Source of the DNA: Verrucomicrobiia bacterium
Lineage (GTDB): Bacteria; Verrucomicrobiota; Verrucomicrobiia; Verrucomicrobiales; Akkermansiaceae
Length of the DNA stretch: 24,137 bases
Direction: 5' to 3'
Assembly (NCBI GenBank): GCA_947460915.1
Contig: CANHKJ010000011.1
Coordinates: 1 to 24,137, forward strand
Made by a program: the position numbers and the translations under genes. The stretch's first letter is position 1; every line of letters begins with the position of its first letter. The notes under the pieces were generated by a model, which saw only the letters and a list, made by a program, of their open reading frames with translations, was not told where the DNA came from and did not search any database. Below, one piece after another: positions 8,401 through 14,353 of this stretch.

Positions 8401-9639
8401 GCCCATGTTGCGGAAGAGCAACTTTTTGTCAGGAAAGCGCAGATGGAGCTCAGTCTCGATGCGGCTGTAGTAGGTATCGCGTTCAGCCAAGCCATTGCCG
8501 ATGAGAACAATTTTCTCTCCTTCAAGTGGTGCTGCTACGGCTTGTGGGCGCGCGGAGGTAGCGGCAATTGGGTCCTCCGCAGGTGCGTGGGATGCGTTAT
8601 CAGCAGTCTTTTTCACTCGGACTTTGGTGACGGGGGATTTCCCGAGGGCGAAGTCAGCTGGCTTGAGATTGCGAGTTTTGTAGTAACCAGCATCATTCAG
8701 GAAACCGTAATCGCTGGGGGTGAAGGGATCGACGTAGGAGACATCGGCCTTGTCAGGAACAGGCTTACCTGTGAGTTGGTGAACGACGTTGACAAATAGA
8801 CGACGAAGATCTTCATCGGCAAAGTCGGAGGATGCTCCAAGAGTGGTGCAAAATGCTTTTCCCTTGGTGGTGCCATTGGGTGCTGTGTATTCGCGAAGCC
8901 ATGCGAGTGGCATCATGGGATTGTTTTTGGGTCCATCAAGGTTTTTCGAGGTGGGGTCGAGGGTTTCTGTCACGGCTCCGCGCATCAAGATGGTGGAGGC
9001 ATTTTGATCGAGATTGGCGATGCCATAAACGTCTGTCGTGCCAAAAATTTCACCGACATTTTTGAGAACCTCGTTCTTGGCGTTGGCTACCTCGATGACA
9101 CTGCGGGTTCCTTCTTTCATGTGCTGACCATGGTGATTGACCCATTGCTCACCGAGGATTTTTAGACCGAATTGAGCCCATGCAAAATCGCCGGTTTTGG
9201 CACCACCGGTGAATGCGTGCGTGGCGGTGCGGAAGCCGATAACTGGTTTGCCAGCATTGAGGAACTCAGCGATGGGCGCAAGTTGGTCATCAGGCAACTG
9301 GCGGAAGCGGGTGCCGATGATCATTAAGTCAGCGGATTTCAGCGCTGCGGTGCCGGGAATGTTATTCTGGAGATTTGAATCAATGTAGCCACCATCGGGA
9401 TTGATGGCAAAGAGCACGACGCAATCGAAGCCGTATTTTTGGCTGAGAATTTTGGCGAGCATCGGGCAGGATTCTTCGCTTCGATACTCTTCATCGCCGG
9501 AAAGTAGGACAATTTTTTTGCCATTGGCGGTGCCAGGTTTTGCGGGGAGTAAGAGCCAGTCTTCCGCTTGCGCAACAGCACAAGACAAAGCAATGGCCGC
9601 AATTCTCAGGAATTTGGGTATAATATGCATTTTCTTCAT
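5464..9639 (-). CDS. Secreted ThuA / SGNH-like / PVC-type dehydrogenase / cytochrome c fusion protein (paralogue B)
   Basis: A 1391-residue paralogue of the protein at 27-3998 with the same module order. I chose the ATG at 9639 because it begins a signal peptide (MKKMHIIPKFLRIAAIALSC, cleaved after AVAQA). An upstream in-frame ATG at 9705 would add 22 non-signal residues; one at 9630 is also possible. Modules: ThuA-like (about 30-310, GDEEYRSEE); SGNH-like (about 372-596); PVC-type beta-propeller (about 713-1063, with IGHMQHNARDPFRDHVHG); a HEAT-like helical segment with recognisable repeats (about 1070-1240); and cytochrome c with CATCH (Cys1274, Cys1277, His1278). EF-hand-like loops begin at Asp775 (DTNNDGKAD) and Asp818 (DTDGDDKAD). 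In the SGNH module the expected catalytic His is Gln579, and block I has Asn382 instead of Ser, so this module is probably a binding or structural domain. Likely a periplasmic dehydrogenase delivering electrons to its own heme; the substrate is unknown. Confidence 0.9.
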   Translation of the reverse strand: MKKMHIIPKFLRIAAIALSCAVAQAEDWLLLPAKPGTANGKKIVLLSGDEEYRSEESCPMLAKILSQKYGFDCVVLFAINPDGGYIDSNLQNNIPGTAALKSADLMIIGTRFRQLPDDQLAPIAEFLNAGKPVIGFRTATHAFTGGAKTGDFAWAQFGLKILGEQWVNHHGQHMKEGTRSVIEVANAKNEVLKNVGEIFGTTDVYGIANLDQNASTILMRGAVTETLDPTSKNLDGPKNNPMMPLAWLREYTAPNGTTKGKAFCTTLGASSDFADEDLRRLFVNVVHQLTGKPVPDKADVSYVDPFTPSDYGFLNDAGYYKTRNLKPADFALGKSPVTKVRVKKTADNASHAPAEDPIAATSARPQAVAAPLEGEKIVLIGNGLAERDTYYSRIETELHLRFPDKKLLFRNMGRQGDTPGFRPHPSRNSQWAFPGADQFNPEYKPHAGNGFFSTPDQWLTHLEADTIVAFFGYNESFRGQSGLERFEQELDAFVRHTLSKAYNGKQAPRLVLASPIAFEDLSKKMDLPNGEKENANLALYAGAIQRTAKKHNLTFIDLFTPTKEYYPTAKTPFTDYGFQPNEEGYTKLASMIADGLYGRQSHLSKADPKNVHAAVKQKDWFWNNDYHILNGVHSHGRRYAPFGPQNYQDEVKKTREMMSLRDDLIHAVATAKTTNLSVDDSKTHSLPPVPSNYRSGGKNGDAEYKYGKDAEASLTVPEGYKVELFASEKEFPNLANPMQLSFDDRGRLWVATMPTYPAYKPGDALPNDKILIYEDTNNDGKADKEIVFADKLHLPIGFEFAPEGVYVSQEPNIILLTDTDGDDKADVRKIVLGGFDSHDTHHAIGAYAADPSGAFVMGEGVFLHSNVETAYGPERGVDGGFWRFSPQNSRLERTAQVSIPNPWGIAFDDWGQDFFLHTSGPNLNWMMPSSIKPKYGVQTPLTKDLIPQGHAVRPTSGLEIVSSRHFPDEVQGDILLANNIGFLGIKQHSIVDEGTGYKTAFRQDLLKSSDGNFRPVDLEFAPDGSLYVIDWHNVLIGHMQHNARDPFRDHVHGRVYRITYPSRPLVKPTPVEKAPLAILFENLKSPELRQRYRTRREIRSHAPATVIPALKDWVAKLDKNDPRYEHHVLEALWTTWGLNQVEDSFLRQTLAAKDFRARAAAVRVIRYNYHKIPDHVAMLEKAATDPEGRVRLEALVAASWMDNAAAKKLVSLIATQPQDDWMSNAIKTASDRLAGVTEKVVDEHPMPPIPAHLSDAEKNQFKDGHKIYFRDAHCATCHQADGKGLPPAFPPLAESPWVTEDHDRLIKLTLHGLMGPFELHGKKYEGQVPMTPFGGMLKDDEVAAVLTYVRNNFGNKAPAITPEQVAKVRADTKARAAFYTVDELLKEHPMK

Positions 9640-9736
9640 TGGTAACGTGGATACGTGGGTGAGAGTAAGGATATTTCGCCAAGGCACAACTAAATTTCCG
9701 TGCATGATTACAGTCTAATCAGCGAGTAGTTGTTTT

Positions 9737-10288
9737 TTAGCGACGACGGCCGAGTTTGCGTTTGGGCTTGGGCTTGAAGTCGAACTTGGAAATATCAAAA
9801 ATTTCCGGATCCCAGATCCCTTCATACCAACTACACATGCCCTCGCAGAGTTCGTAGTATTCGATCGTGCCACCGCAGGCTTCGGGTGGGCAGGCGCGCG
9901 CGCCTTCGAGCATTTTTGGCTCGGTTTCCTCAGATTCGAATGAATTCTCGATCGCGACCTCGTGCACCCATTCATCGGCGTAGTCGTAGAGGTAAAGAAA
10001 GCGTTTGGGAAGTTTGTTTCTGCCGATAAATCCCTGCAGGGTGACGTCGTTTTCGTTTTGGAAGCTATCGGCGCCCTTGAATCGTTCGGAATTCGGCTGA
10101 GCGATGACATCGCGCAAAAATTTGCCTTTTCCGTGACGAAATTCGTGATCGTATTGGTGCTCCCAGCCCATGGCGTATTGCAGGGCGGTGTGAAATTGCG
10201 CGAATGTCAAGTTGGCGGGAACAGTGAAACGGCGCCAGATTTCAGGCTTGATGCCGTAGAGTGTGACTTTAACGGTGTAATGTTTCAT
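9737..10288 (-). CDS. Plasmid pRiA4b ORF-3-like family protein
   Basis: A 183-residue protein of the pRiA4b ORF-3-like family. Recognisable signatures are the start KVTLYGIKPEIWRRFTVP, the segment FAQFHTALQYAMGW, the aromatic-acidic motif LYLYDYADEWVHEV, and the cysteine-containing ACPPEACGGTIEYYEL. The C-terminus is strongly basic (KPKPKRKLGRRR). The family occurs on plasmids, as an insertion-sequence passenger and in many chromosomes; its biochemical function is not known and I do not assign one. Its ATG overlaps the TGA of the upstream tsaD by four bases (ATGA), so the two genes are almost certainly co-transcribed and translationally coupled. Nothing here suggests that a mobile element carries it. 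The paired cysteines could bind metal, which is speculation. Confidence 0.85.
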   Translation of the reverse strand: MKHYTVKVTLYGIKPEIWRRFTVPANLTFAQFHTALQYAMGWEHQYDHEFRHGKGKFLRDVIAQPNSERFKGADSFQNENDVTLQGFIGRNKLPKRFLYLYDYADEWVHEVAIENSFESEETEPKMLEGARACPPEACGGTIEYYELCEGMCSWYEGIWDPEIFDISKFDFKPKPKRKLGRRR

Positions 10289-11298
10289 GAGACGAGTGGC
10301 AAGTTGGGGTGGATGGGGCTATCGAGCGGGTCGTTTTGTCCCGACTGATGGCGGAGTAGGGCGGCGAAGGCAATCATCGCGGCATTATCGGTGCAAAGAG
10401 CTGGGCTAGAGAGTGTGAGGCTGATCCCTTTTGATTCACAAGCGCCTTGGAATGCGAGGCGAAGTGCTTGATTCATGGATACGCCACCAGAAATCGCGAG
10501 ATGGCTCAGTTTTTGTTCCTTGCAGGCGCGAAGCGATTTTTGGAGCAGAACATCAATGACGGCGGCTTGGAATGAGGCGCAGAGGTCGGCGAGGGAATCA
10601 TCGAGATTTTCGAGCTTGGGCAAAGTGTAGAGCACGCTGGTCTTGAGGCCGGAGAAGGAGAAATTGAAATGCGGTTCGTGCAGTAGCCCGCGAGGAAAGG
10701 AGAAAGCGCTGGCATTGCCGCCCCGGGCGCTACGTTCGACGTTAGGGCCGCCGGGATAGGGAAGACCGATCATTTTGGCGACTTTGTCAAAGGCCTCACC
10801 CGCGGCGTCGTCGAGAGTGCTGCCGAGCTTCCGATAGGATGCAGGGGCATCGACACGAAGTAATAGAGTGTGTCCACCAGAGATGATCAGTGCGATGTGC
10901 GGCGGGAGTTCGGTGACTTCAATGAACGGAGATAGTAAGTGGCCTTCCAGATGATTGATGGCGAGAAATGGCTTACGCATCGCGCTTGCCATGGCCTTGG
11001 CAGCGGTGTTGCCGATGAGTAGAGAGGATGCGAGTCCAGGCCCTGCGGTGGCAGCAAATGCATCAAGCTGCGCCATTTTTAAGCCTGCGTACTGAAGGGC
11101 TGTCTCGACGAGCGGTCGCAAGATAAGCGAATGGCTGCGTGATGCGAGCTCTGGTACAACGCCGCCGTAGGGTTGATGTAAGGGGATTTGCGACGATATT
11201 TCTGATGCCAGAATCGAGGTGCGTTGCCCACGTTCACCTGCAACGATTGCTACGGCGGTTTCGTCGCAAGATGATTCGATGGCGAGAACGATGGGCAT
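10285..11298 (-). CDS. tsaD: tRNA N6-adenosine threonylcarbamoyltransferase TsaD
   Basis: A 337-residue member of the Kae1/TsaD/YgjD family, which transfers the threonylcarbamoyl group from TC-AMP to A37 of ANN-decoding tRNAs, working in the cytoplasm with TsaB and TsaE. The start at 11298 (MPIVLAIESSCDETAVAI) matches the usual N-terminus; an in-frame upstream extension to 11379 adds 27 residues without homology and was not used. Family motifs are intact: metal-binding HLEGH, ISGGHTLLL, the phosphate-loop region SFSGLKTSVLY, ISGGVSMNQALR and the C-terminal TDNAAMIA. Length is normal for the family. The gene overlaps the downstream pRiA4b-like gene by ATGA and is divergent from the membrane-protein gene starting near 11394. 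Confidence 0.97.
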   Translation of the reverse strand: MPIVLAIESSCDETAVAIVAGERGQRTSILASEISSQIPLHQPYGGVVPELASRSHSLILRPLVETALQYAGLKMAQLDAFAATAGPGLASSLLIGNTAAKAMASAMRKPFLAINHLEGHLLSPFIEVTELPPHIALIISGGHTLLLRVDAPASYRKLGSTLDDAAGEAFDKVAKMIGLPYPGGPNVERSARGGNASAFSFPRGLLHEPHFNFSFSGLKTSVLYTLPKLENLDDSLADLCASFQAAVIDVLLQKSLRACKEQKLSHLAISGGVSMNQALRLAFQGACESKGISLTLSSPALCTDNAAMIAFAALLRHQSGQNDPLDSPIHPNLPLVS

Positions 11299-11393
11299 GT
11301 GATGGTGAATGGGAAAAGAAATCAAATCCACTGCGCGAGAATGCGCAAGGGGAAATTTAATTGATTTGAAAATACGCAATCAGAGAAGGGGCA

Positions 11394-11969
11394 ATGCGTG
11401 CTTTGGGTGCAGATTTTTATTCTCTTGGACAGTGCGCGAGATCGTGCTACATCCATGGGCGAAGCATGCAACGCAAAACCGCACGAATTCCGGGAACCGT
11501 AGGTTCTACGACTTTACTGATCGGCACCATGTCGCTGGCCTTGGTGTTGGGTTTGGGCTCGATGAATTTTTGGGATCAGCCCAATGAGGAGATTACGATG
11601 TGGACGAGCCGATTGGGTGAGGGCATGCGCGAGGTTCCGGCGGGTGGTGTGCTGGTATTTGCTGCAGTGATGGCGTATTTGACCGTTTTTTTGATTCTAT
11701 CGAGCCCAGGATTGTGGCGCAAGTGGGTGATTTGGCTGAGTTTGATGCTGCTGGCAATGGGCTGGATTCCGGTGCTTGCTTTAGCCTCATGGAAACTAGC
11801 TCCCTGCATGCCGATTGCAGCGGGTTTGTGGAGCGGGATCTGCGCGTTTGTGTATGCCAAGCGCCATGAATTGCCTTGTGAAAAACAGCATTCTCTACCG
11901 GGAGTGGAACTGAAATCAGTTAGAGAGGTGTTGGTGGTGGATCAGTCGCCCAAACAGGAAAACGGCTGA
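11394..11969 (+). CDS. Hypothetical four-helix membrane protein upstream of recR
   Basis: I do not recognise a family. Translation gives up to 191 residues with four hydrophobic segments: about TTLLIGTMSLALVLGLGS, VLVFAAVMAYLTVFLILSS, IWLSLMLLAMGWIPVLALA and MPIAAGLWSGICAFVYA, then a polar cytoplasmic-looking tail of about 35 residues. Two starts are possible. ATG 11394 has a purine-rich GAGAAGGGG just upstream. ATG 11466 (MQRKTARIPGTVG) gives a more typical short basic N-terminus of 167 residues before the first helix. I list the longer form because of the Shine-Dalgarno-like sequence. The stop is 36 bases before recR on the same strand, so the gene is probably the first of an operon with recR and the methyltransferase. 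Function unknown. Confidence 0.6.
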   Translation: MRALGADFYSLGQCARSCYIHGRSMQRKTARIPGTVGSTTLLIGTMSLALVLGLGSMNFWDQPNEEITMWTSRLGEGMREVPAGGVLVFAAVMAYLTVFLILSSPGLWRKWVIWLSLMLLAMGWIPVLALASWKLAPCMPIAAGLWSGICAFVYAKRHELPCEKQHSLPGVELKSVREVLVVDQSPKQENG

Positions 11970-12005
11970 TGATTTTCCCTCGGAGTGTAAGAAAAAAATC
12001 GATCG

Positions 12006-12611
12006 ATGGCAAAATTGGAATATCCAGAAGCGGTGCGTGAGTTAGTGGCAGAATTGAAACGACTGCCGGGAGTGGGACCACGGAGTGCCGAGCGTATGGC
12101 GGTGTGGTTGCTTCAGCACAAGCGGGCTGAGCCTTTGGCCCTTGCCGCGTCATTACAGCGTGCTGAAAAGGAGCTTTGCATGTGCCCAACATGTGGATTT
12201 TTTGCTACAGAAGAGCACTGTGCGGCATGTGATGAGGAGGGGCGTGATGGAGAACTGATTTGCGTGGTCGAGCAAGCGACTGATGTGTTGCCGATCGAGC
12301 GCTCTGGCTCATTTCGCGGCGTGTATCATTGTCTCGGTGGAAAATTATCACCGCTCGACCATGTGACGCCGGATGACTTGCGCATCGATTCACTGATGCG
12401 GCGTGCGAGTCGAGGTGGAGAAATCATTTTAGCCCTTGGTTCCGACGTCGAGGGGGAAGCCACGGCGCACTATCTCGCGGAGATGTTGCGCGACTATGGC
12501 TGTAAGGTTACACGCATTGCTCAGGGTTTGCCTGCGGGCGGAGGGCTCGAGCATGCTGATGAGTTAACGTTGCTGCGTGCCATGCAAGGACGCCGAGAAA
12601 TGCCAATCTAA
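12006..12611 (+). CDS. recR: Recombination mediator RecR
   Basis: A 201-residue RecR, part of the RecFOR/RecOR pathway that loads RecA at SSB-coated gaps. Domains in order: helix-hairpin-helix with LPGVGPRSAERMA (about 20-32); a four-cysteine zinc finger with Cys60, Cys63, Cys72 and Cys75 (CPTCGFFATEEHCAAC); the Toprim domain beginning ICVVEQATDVLPIERSG and including GVYHCLGGKLSPLDHV; the ALGSDVEGEATAHYL segment; and the C-terminal Walker-B-like stretch with TRIAQGLPAGGGLEHAD. Length and order match the family exactly. It sits 36 bases after a membrane-protein gene and nine bases before a methyltransferase gene on the same strand, an operon-like arrangement. No strong ribosome binding site is visible at the ATG. 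Confidence 0.97.
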   Translation: MAKLEYPEAVRELVAELKRLPGVGPRSAERMAVWLLQHKRAEPLALAASLQRAEKELCMCPTCGFFATEEHCAACDEEGRDGELICVVEQATDVLPIERSGSFRGVYHCLGGKLSPLDHVTPDDLRIDSLMRRASRGGEIILALGSDVEGEATAHYLAEMLRDYGCKVTRIAQGLPAGGGLEHADELTLLRAMQGRREMPI

Positions 12612-12620
12612 TCAAAATTT

Positions 12621-13544
12621 ATGAAGTCCAATCGCAACTTGCAAGACCCATCAAGCAATCGCAAAGGTGGCACGCCCTTTTGGGAAAAAATGCAACCCAA
12701 GAAAAAAGCCAGCTTCGAGCGCAAAACAGATCCGGTAGAGCGCACGAAACATCGGCCCGTGAAGCACAGCGCGACTAGCAAGGAAAAAGGCTGGGATCAG
12801 GTGGCGAAGTGGTACGATCAGCTTGTTGGTGACGAGGGTTCTGATTATCACAAAAACATCATCGTTCCCGCGATCATGGCGCGTCTGGGTGAGCTTAGCG
12901 GTGCGCGAGTGTTAGATCTTTGTTGTGGTCAAGGCTTTATCGGCAAGCTGCTATTGCAATCTGGTGCCGCGCGGGTGCATGGTGTGGATGCCAGCCCGCA
13001 GTTGATTGAATCTGCGGTGAATCGGGCGGCCCAAGAGCCCTGCTTGATCTATGAAGTGGCCGATGCCTCAGCACCTGGCGCTTGGGCTGATGGAAGCTAC
13101 GATGTGGCTCTCAATATCATGGCAGTTCACGATGTGGAAAATCTCGATGGTCTTTGCCACAACCTCGCCATCTCTCTGAAGCCGCAAGGTAAGGCGCTGA
13201 TGGTTTTCATGCACCCGTGTTTCCGCATGCCGAAGCAATCGCACTGGGGCTGGGATCAAGAGAAAAAAATCCAGTATCGCCGGATGGATCGCTATGGCTC
13301 TGCAATGAGCATACCGATCATTACTCATCCTGGACGTGCTGTTAGTGAGACCACGACTTTTTACCATCGACCGCTGCCTCTTTATTTTCAAGCGATGAAA
13401 CAAGCGGGATTAGCTGTTACTGATTGCGAAGAGCTTTTTAGTCATCGGCGCTCCCAAGTGGGTCCGCGCAGCAAAGCAGAACATTTTGCGGCGGAGGAAT
13501 TTCCGATGTTTTTGTTGCTAGAGGTGCAAAGGTTGGCGAAGTAA
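12621..13544 (+). CDS. Class I SAM-dependent methyltransferase with basic N-terminal tail
   Basis: A 307-residue protein. Residues 1 to about 60 are rich in Lys and Arg (for example KMQPKKKASFERK) and look disordered. They are followed by a class I methyltransferase fold: WDQVAKWYDQLVG leads into SAM motif I, VLDLCCGQGFIG (from residue 97), then the acidic strand VHGVDASPQLIESA, motif YDVALNIMAVHDV and the strand GKALMVFMHPCFRMP. It belongs to the Methyltransf_11/25-like group. The substrate cannot be told from sequence; nothing resembles a specific RNA, quinone or protein methylase. The basic tail would suit nucleic acid or ribosome binding, which is inference. It starts nine bases after recR and so is probably co-transcribed. 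Confidence 0.85.
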   Translation: MKSNRNLQDPSSNRKGGTPFWEKMQPKKKASFERKTDPVERTKHRPVKHSATSKEKGWDQVAKWYDQLVGDEGSDYHKNIIVPAIMARLGELSGARVLDLCCGQGFIGKLLLQSGAARVHGVDASPQLIESAVNRAAQEPCLIYEVADASAPGAWADGSYDVALNIMAVHDVENLDGLCHNLAISLKPQGKALMVFMHPCFRMPKQSHWGWDQEKKIQYRRMDRYGSAMSIPIITHPGRAVSETTTFYHRPLPLYFQAMKQAGLAVTDCEELFSHRRSQVGPRSKAEHFAAEEFPMFLLLEVQRLAK

Positions 13545-13615
13545 CTCGTTCTTGGCAAGTTCGTCACTTCCTTGAACTAACTTTGTTTTCCGATAATTTC
13601 AAAGCAGATTTATGG

Positions 13616-13644
13616 TTTTCATTTCGTGGTGTGCGATGTATAGT
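13616..13644 (+). promoter_or_regulatory. Candidate sigma-70-type promoter of the beta-barrel gene
   Basis: TTTTCA (13616-13621) and TATAGT (13639-13644) are separated by 17 bases; the -10 box matches consensus at five of six positions. Only five bases separate the -10 box from the ATG at 13650, so the transcript would be essentially leaderless. Judged by eye only. Confidence 0.4.
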
Positions 13645-13649
13645 GGCGC

Positions 13650-14342
13650 ATGTTGAAATCATTGAGCGGAGTTTTTTTGTTAGTGCCGGGCCTTTGCCTC
13701 GCGGAAATTGAAGGCGCCATGCCCATTGGGATCGAGGCCGTGACAGGCTATCGCTCGGAGTCGATTCATCGTGGCTTTCACTTGGCGGATGAAGTGTTTG
13801 ATTTCCAGCTCGAAACGGGCTTTGCTCTGAACAATGACTGGAGCGTGAACTTCGGCGCCTGGTATGCTACGGGAACGGGATCGGGCAATGATTTTGCTGA
13901 GGTATCGGGATTTGTCGACTTGCGCTATGACTCAGAAAATTACAGTGCGGGATGGCTGCTGGGCTATCGCGATTTCAGTGGCAGTCGATTCAAGGACGGA
14001 TGGGAGACAGGTCCATTTTTCACATGGCATGTGAACGAGGACTGGGACCTCAACCTTGAATGGCTCTATGATGAAGGTGCCGAGGCCTATTACGGCAAAG
14101 CGGAGTTGGAGTGGAGTGCTGCGTTGAATGATAAATCCTTCATCACCATCACGGGTGAGCTGAGTATGGTTGATGACTACTACGATCGCAATGGTTGGAA
14201 TGATGCCGCTGCGCGTTTTTCCTATACGTATTTAATCGCTAGTAATGTCTCGCTCACACCTTTCATCGGTGCTTCACTCGGTCTTGATGGCAATGCGGAT
14301 GACTACGTTTATAGTGGCATTTGGTTTGAAGTGACATTCTGA
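13650..14342 (+). CDS. Putative outer-membrane beta-barrel protein
   Basis: A 230-residue exported protein with a short signal peptide (MLKSLSGVFLLVPGLCLA). The mature part alternates polar and hydrophobic residues with many aromatic residues and short Gly/Asp/Asn turns (for example NDWSVNFGAWYATGTGSG, YSAGWLLGYRDFSGS, FSYTYLIASNVSLTPFIGA). It ends in Phe (GIWFEVTF), the usual recognition end of outer-membrane barrels. About ten to twelve strands can be drawn by eye. It resembles small porin-like or TorF-type uncharacterised barrels, but I cannot name a family. It stands alone on the plus strand, 105 bases after the methyltransferase gene, and converges with rpoN with 11 bases between stops. 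A -10-like box lies directly in front of the start codon. Confidence 0.7.
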   Translation: MLKSLSGVFLLVPGLCLAEIEGAMPIGIEAVTGYRSESIHRGFHLADEVFDFQLETGFALNNDWSVNFGAWYATGTGSGNDFAEVSGFVDLRYDSENYSAGWLLGYRDFSGSRFKDGWETGPFFTWHVNEDWDLNLEWLYDEGAEAYYGKAELEWSAALNDKSFITITGELSMVDDYYDRNGWNDAAARFSYTYLIASNVSLTPFIGASLGLDGNADDYVYSGIWFEVTF

Positions 14343-14353
14343 TCGTTCGCCTA

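Noticed and set aside
9715..10110. Alternative minus-strand frame of 131 codons over the pRiA4b-like gene
   Set aside because: Composition is Ser/Thr/Pro-rich as in shadow frames, while the overlapping frame at 9737-10288 carries clear family motifs and the ATGA coupling to tsaD.
9737..10288. Mobile element suggested by the plasmid/IS-passenger family name
   Set aside because: No transposase, terminal inverted repeats or target duplication is visible around it, and it is coupled to the housekeeping gene tsaD.
11332..11347. TGCGC/GCGCA inverted repeat in the tsaD-membrane protein divergent gap as an operator
   Set aside because: Only five base pairs, with nothing else supporting it; such repeats are expected by chance.
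13570..13600. TTGAAC and GATAAT/TAATTT boxes as a promoter for the barrel gene
   Set aside because: Spacing is 14 bases for GATAAT, or the -10 match is poor for TAATTT; the TTTTCA-17-TATAGT pair further downstream fits better.
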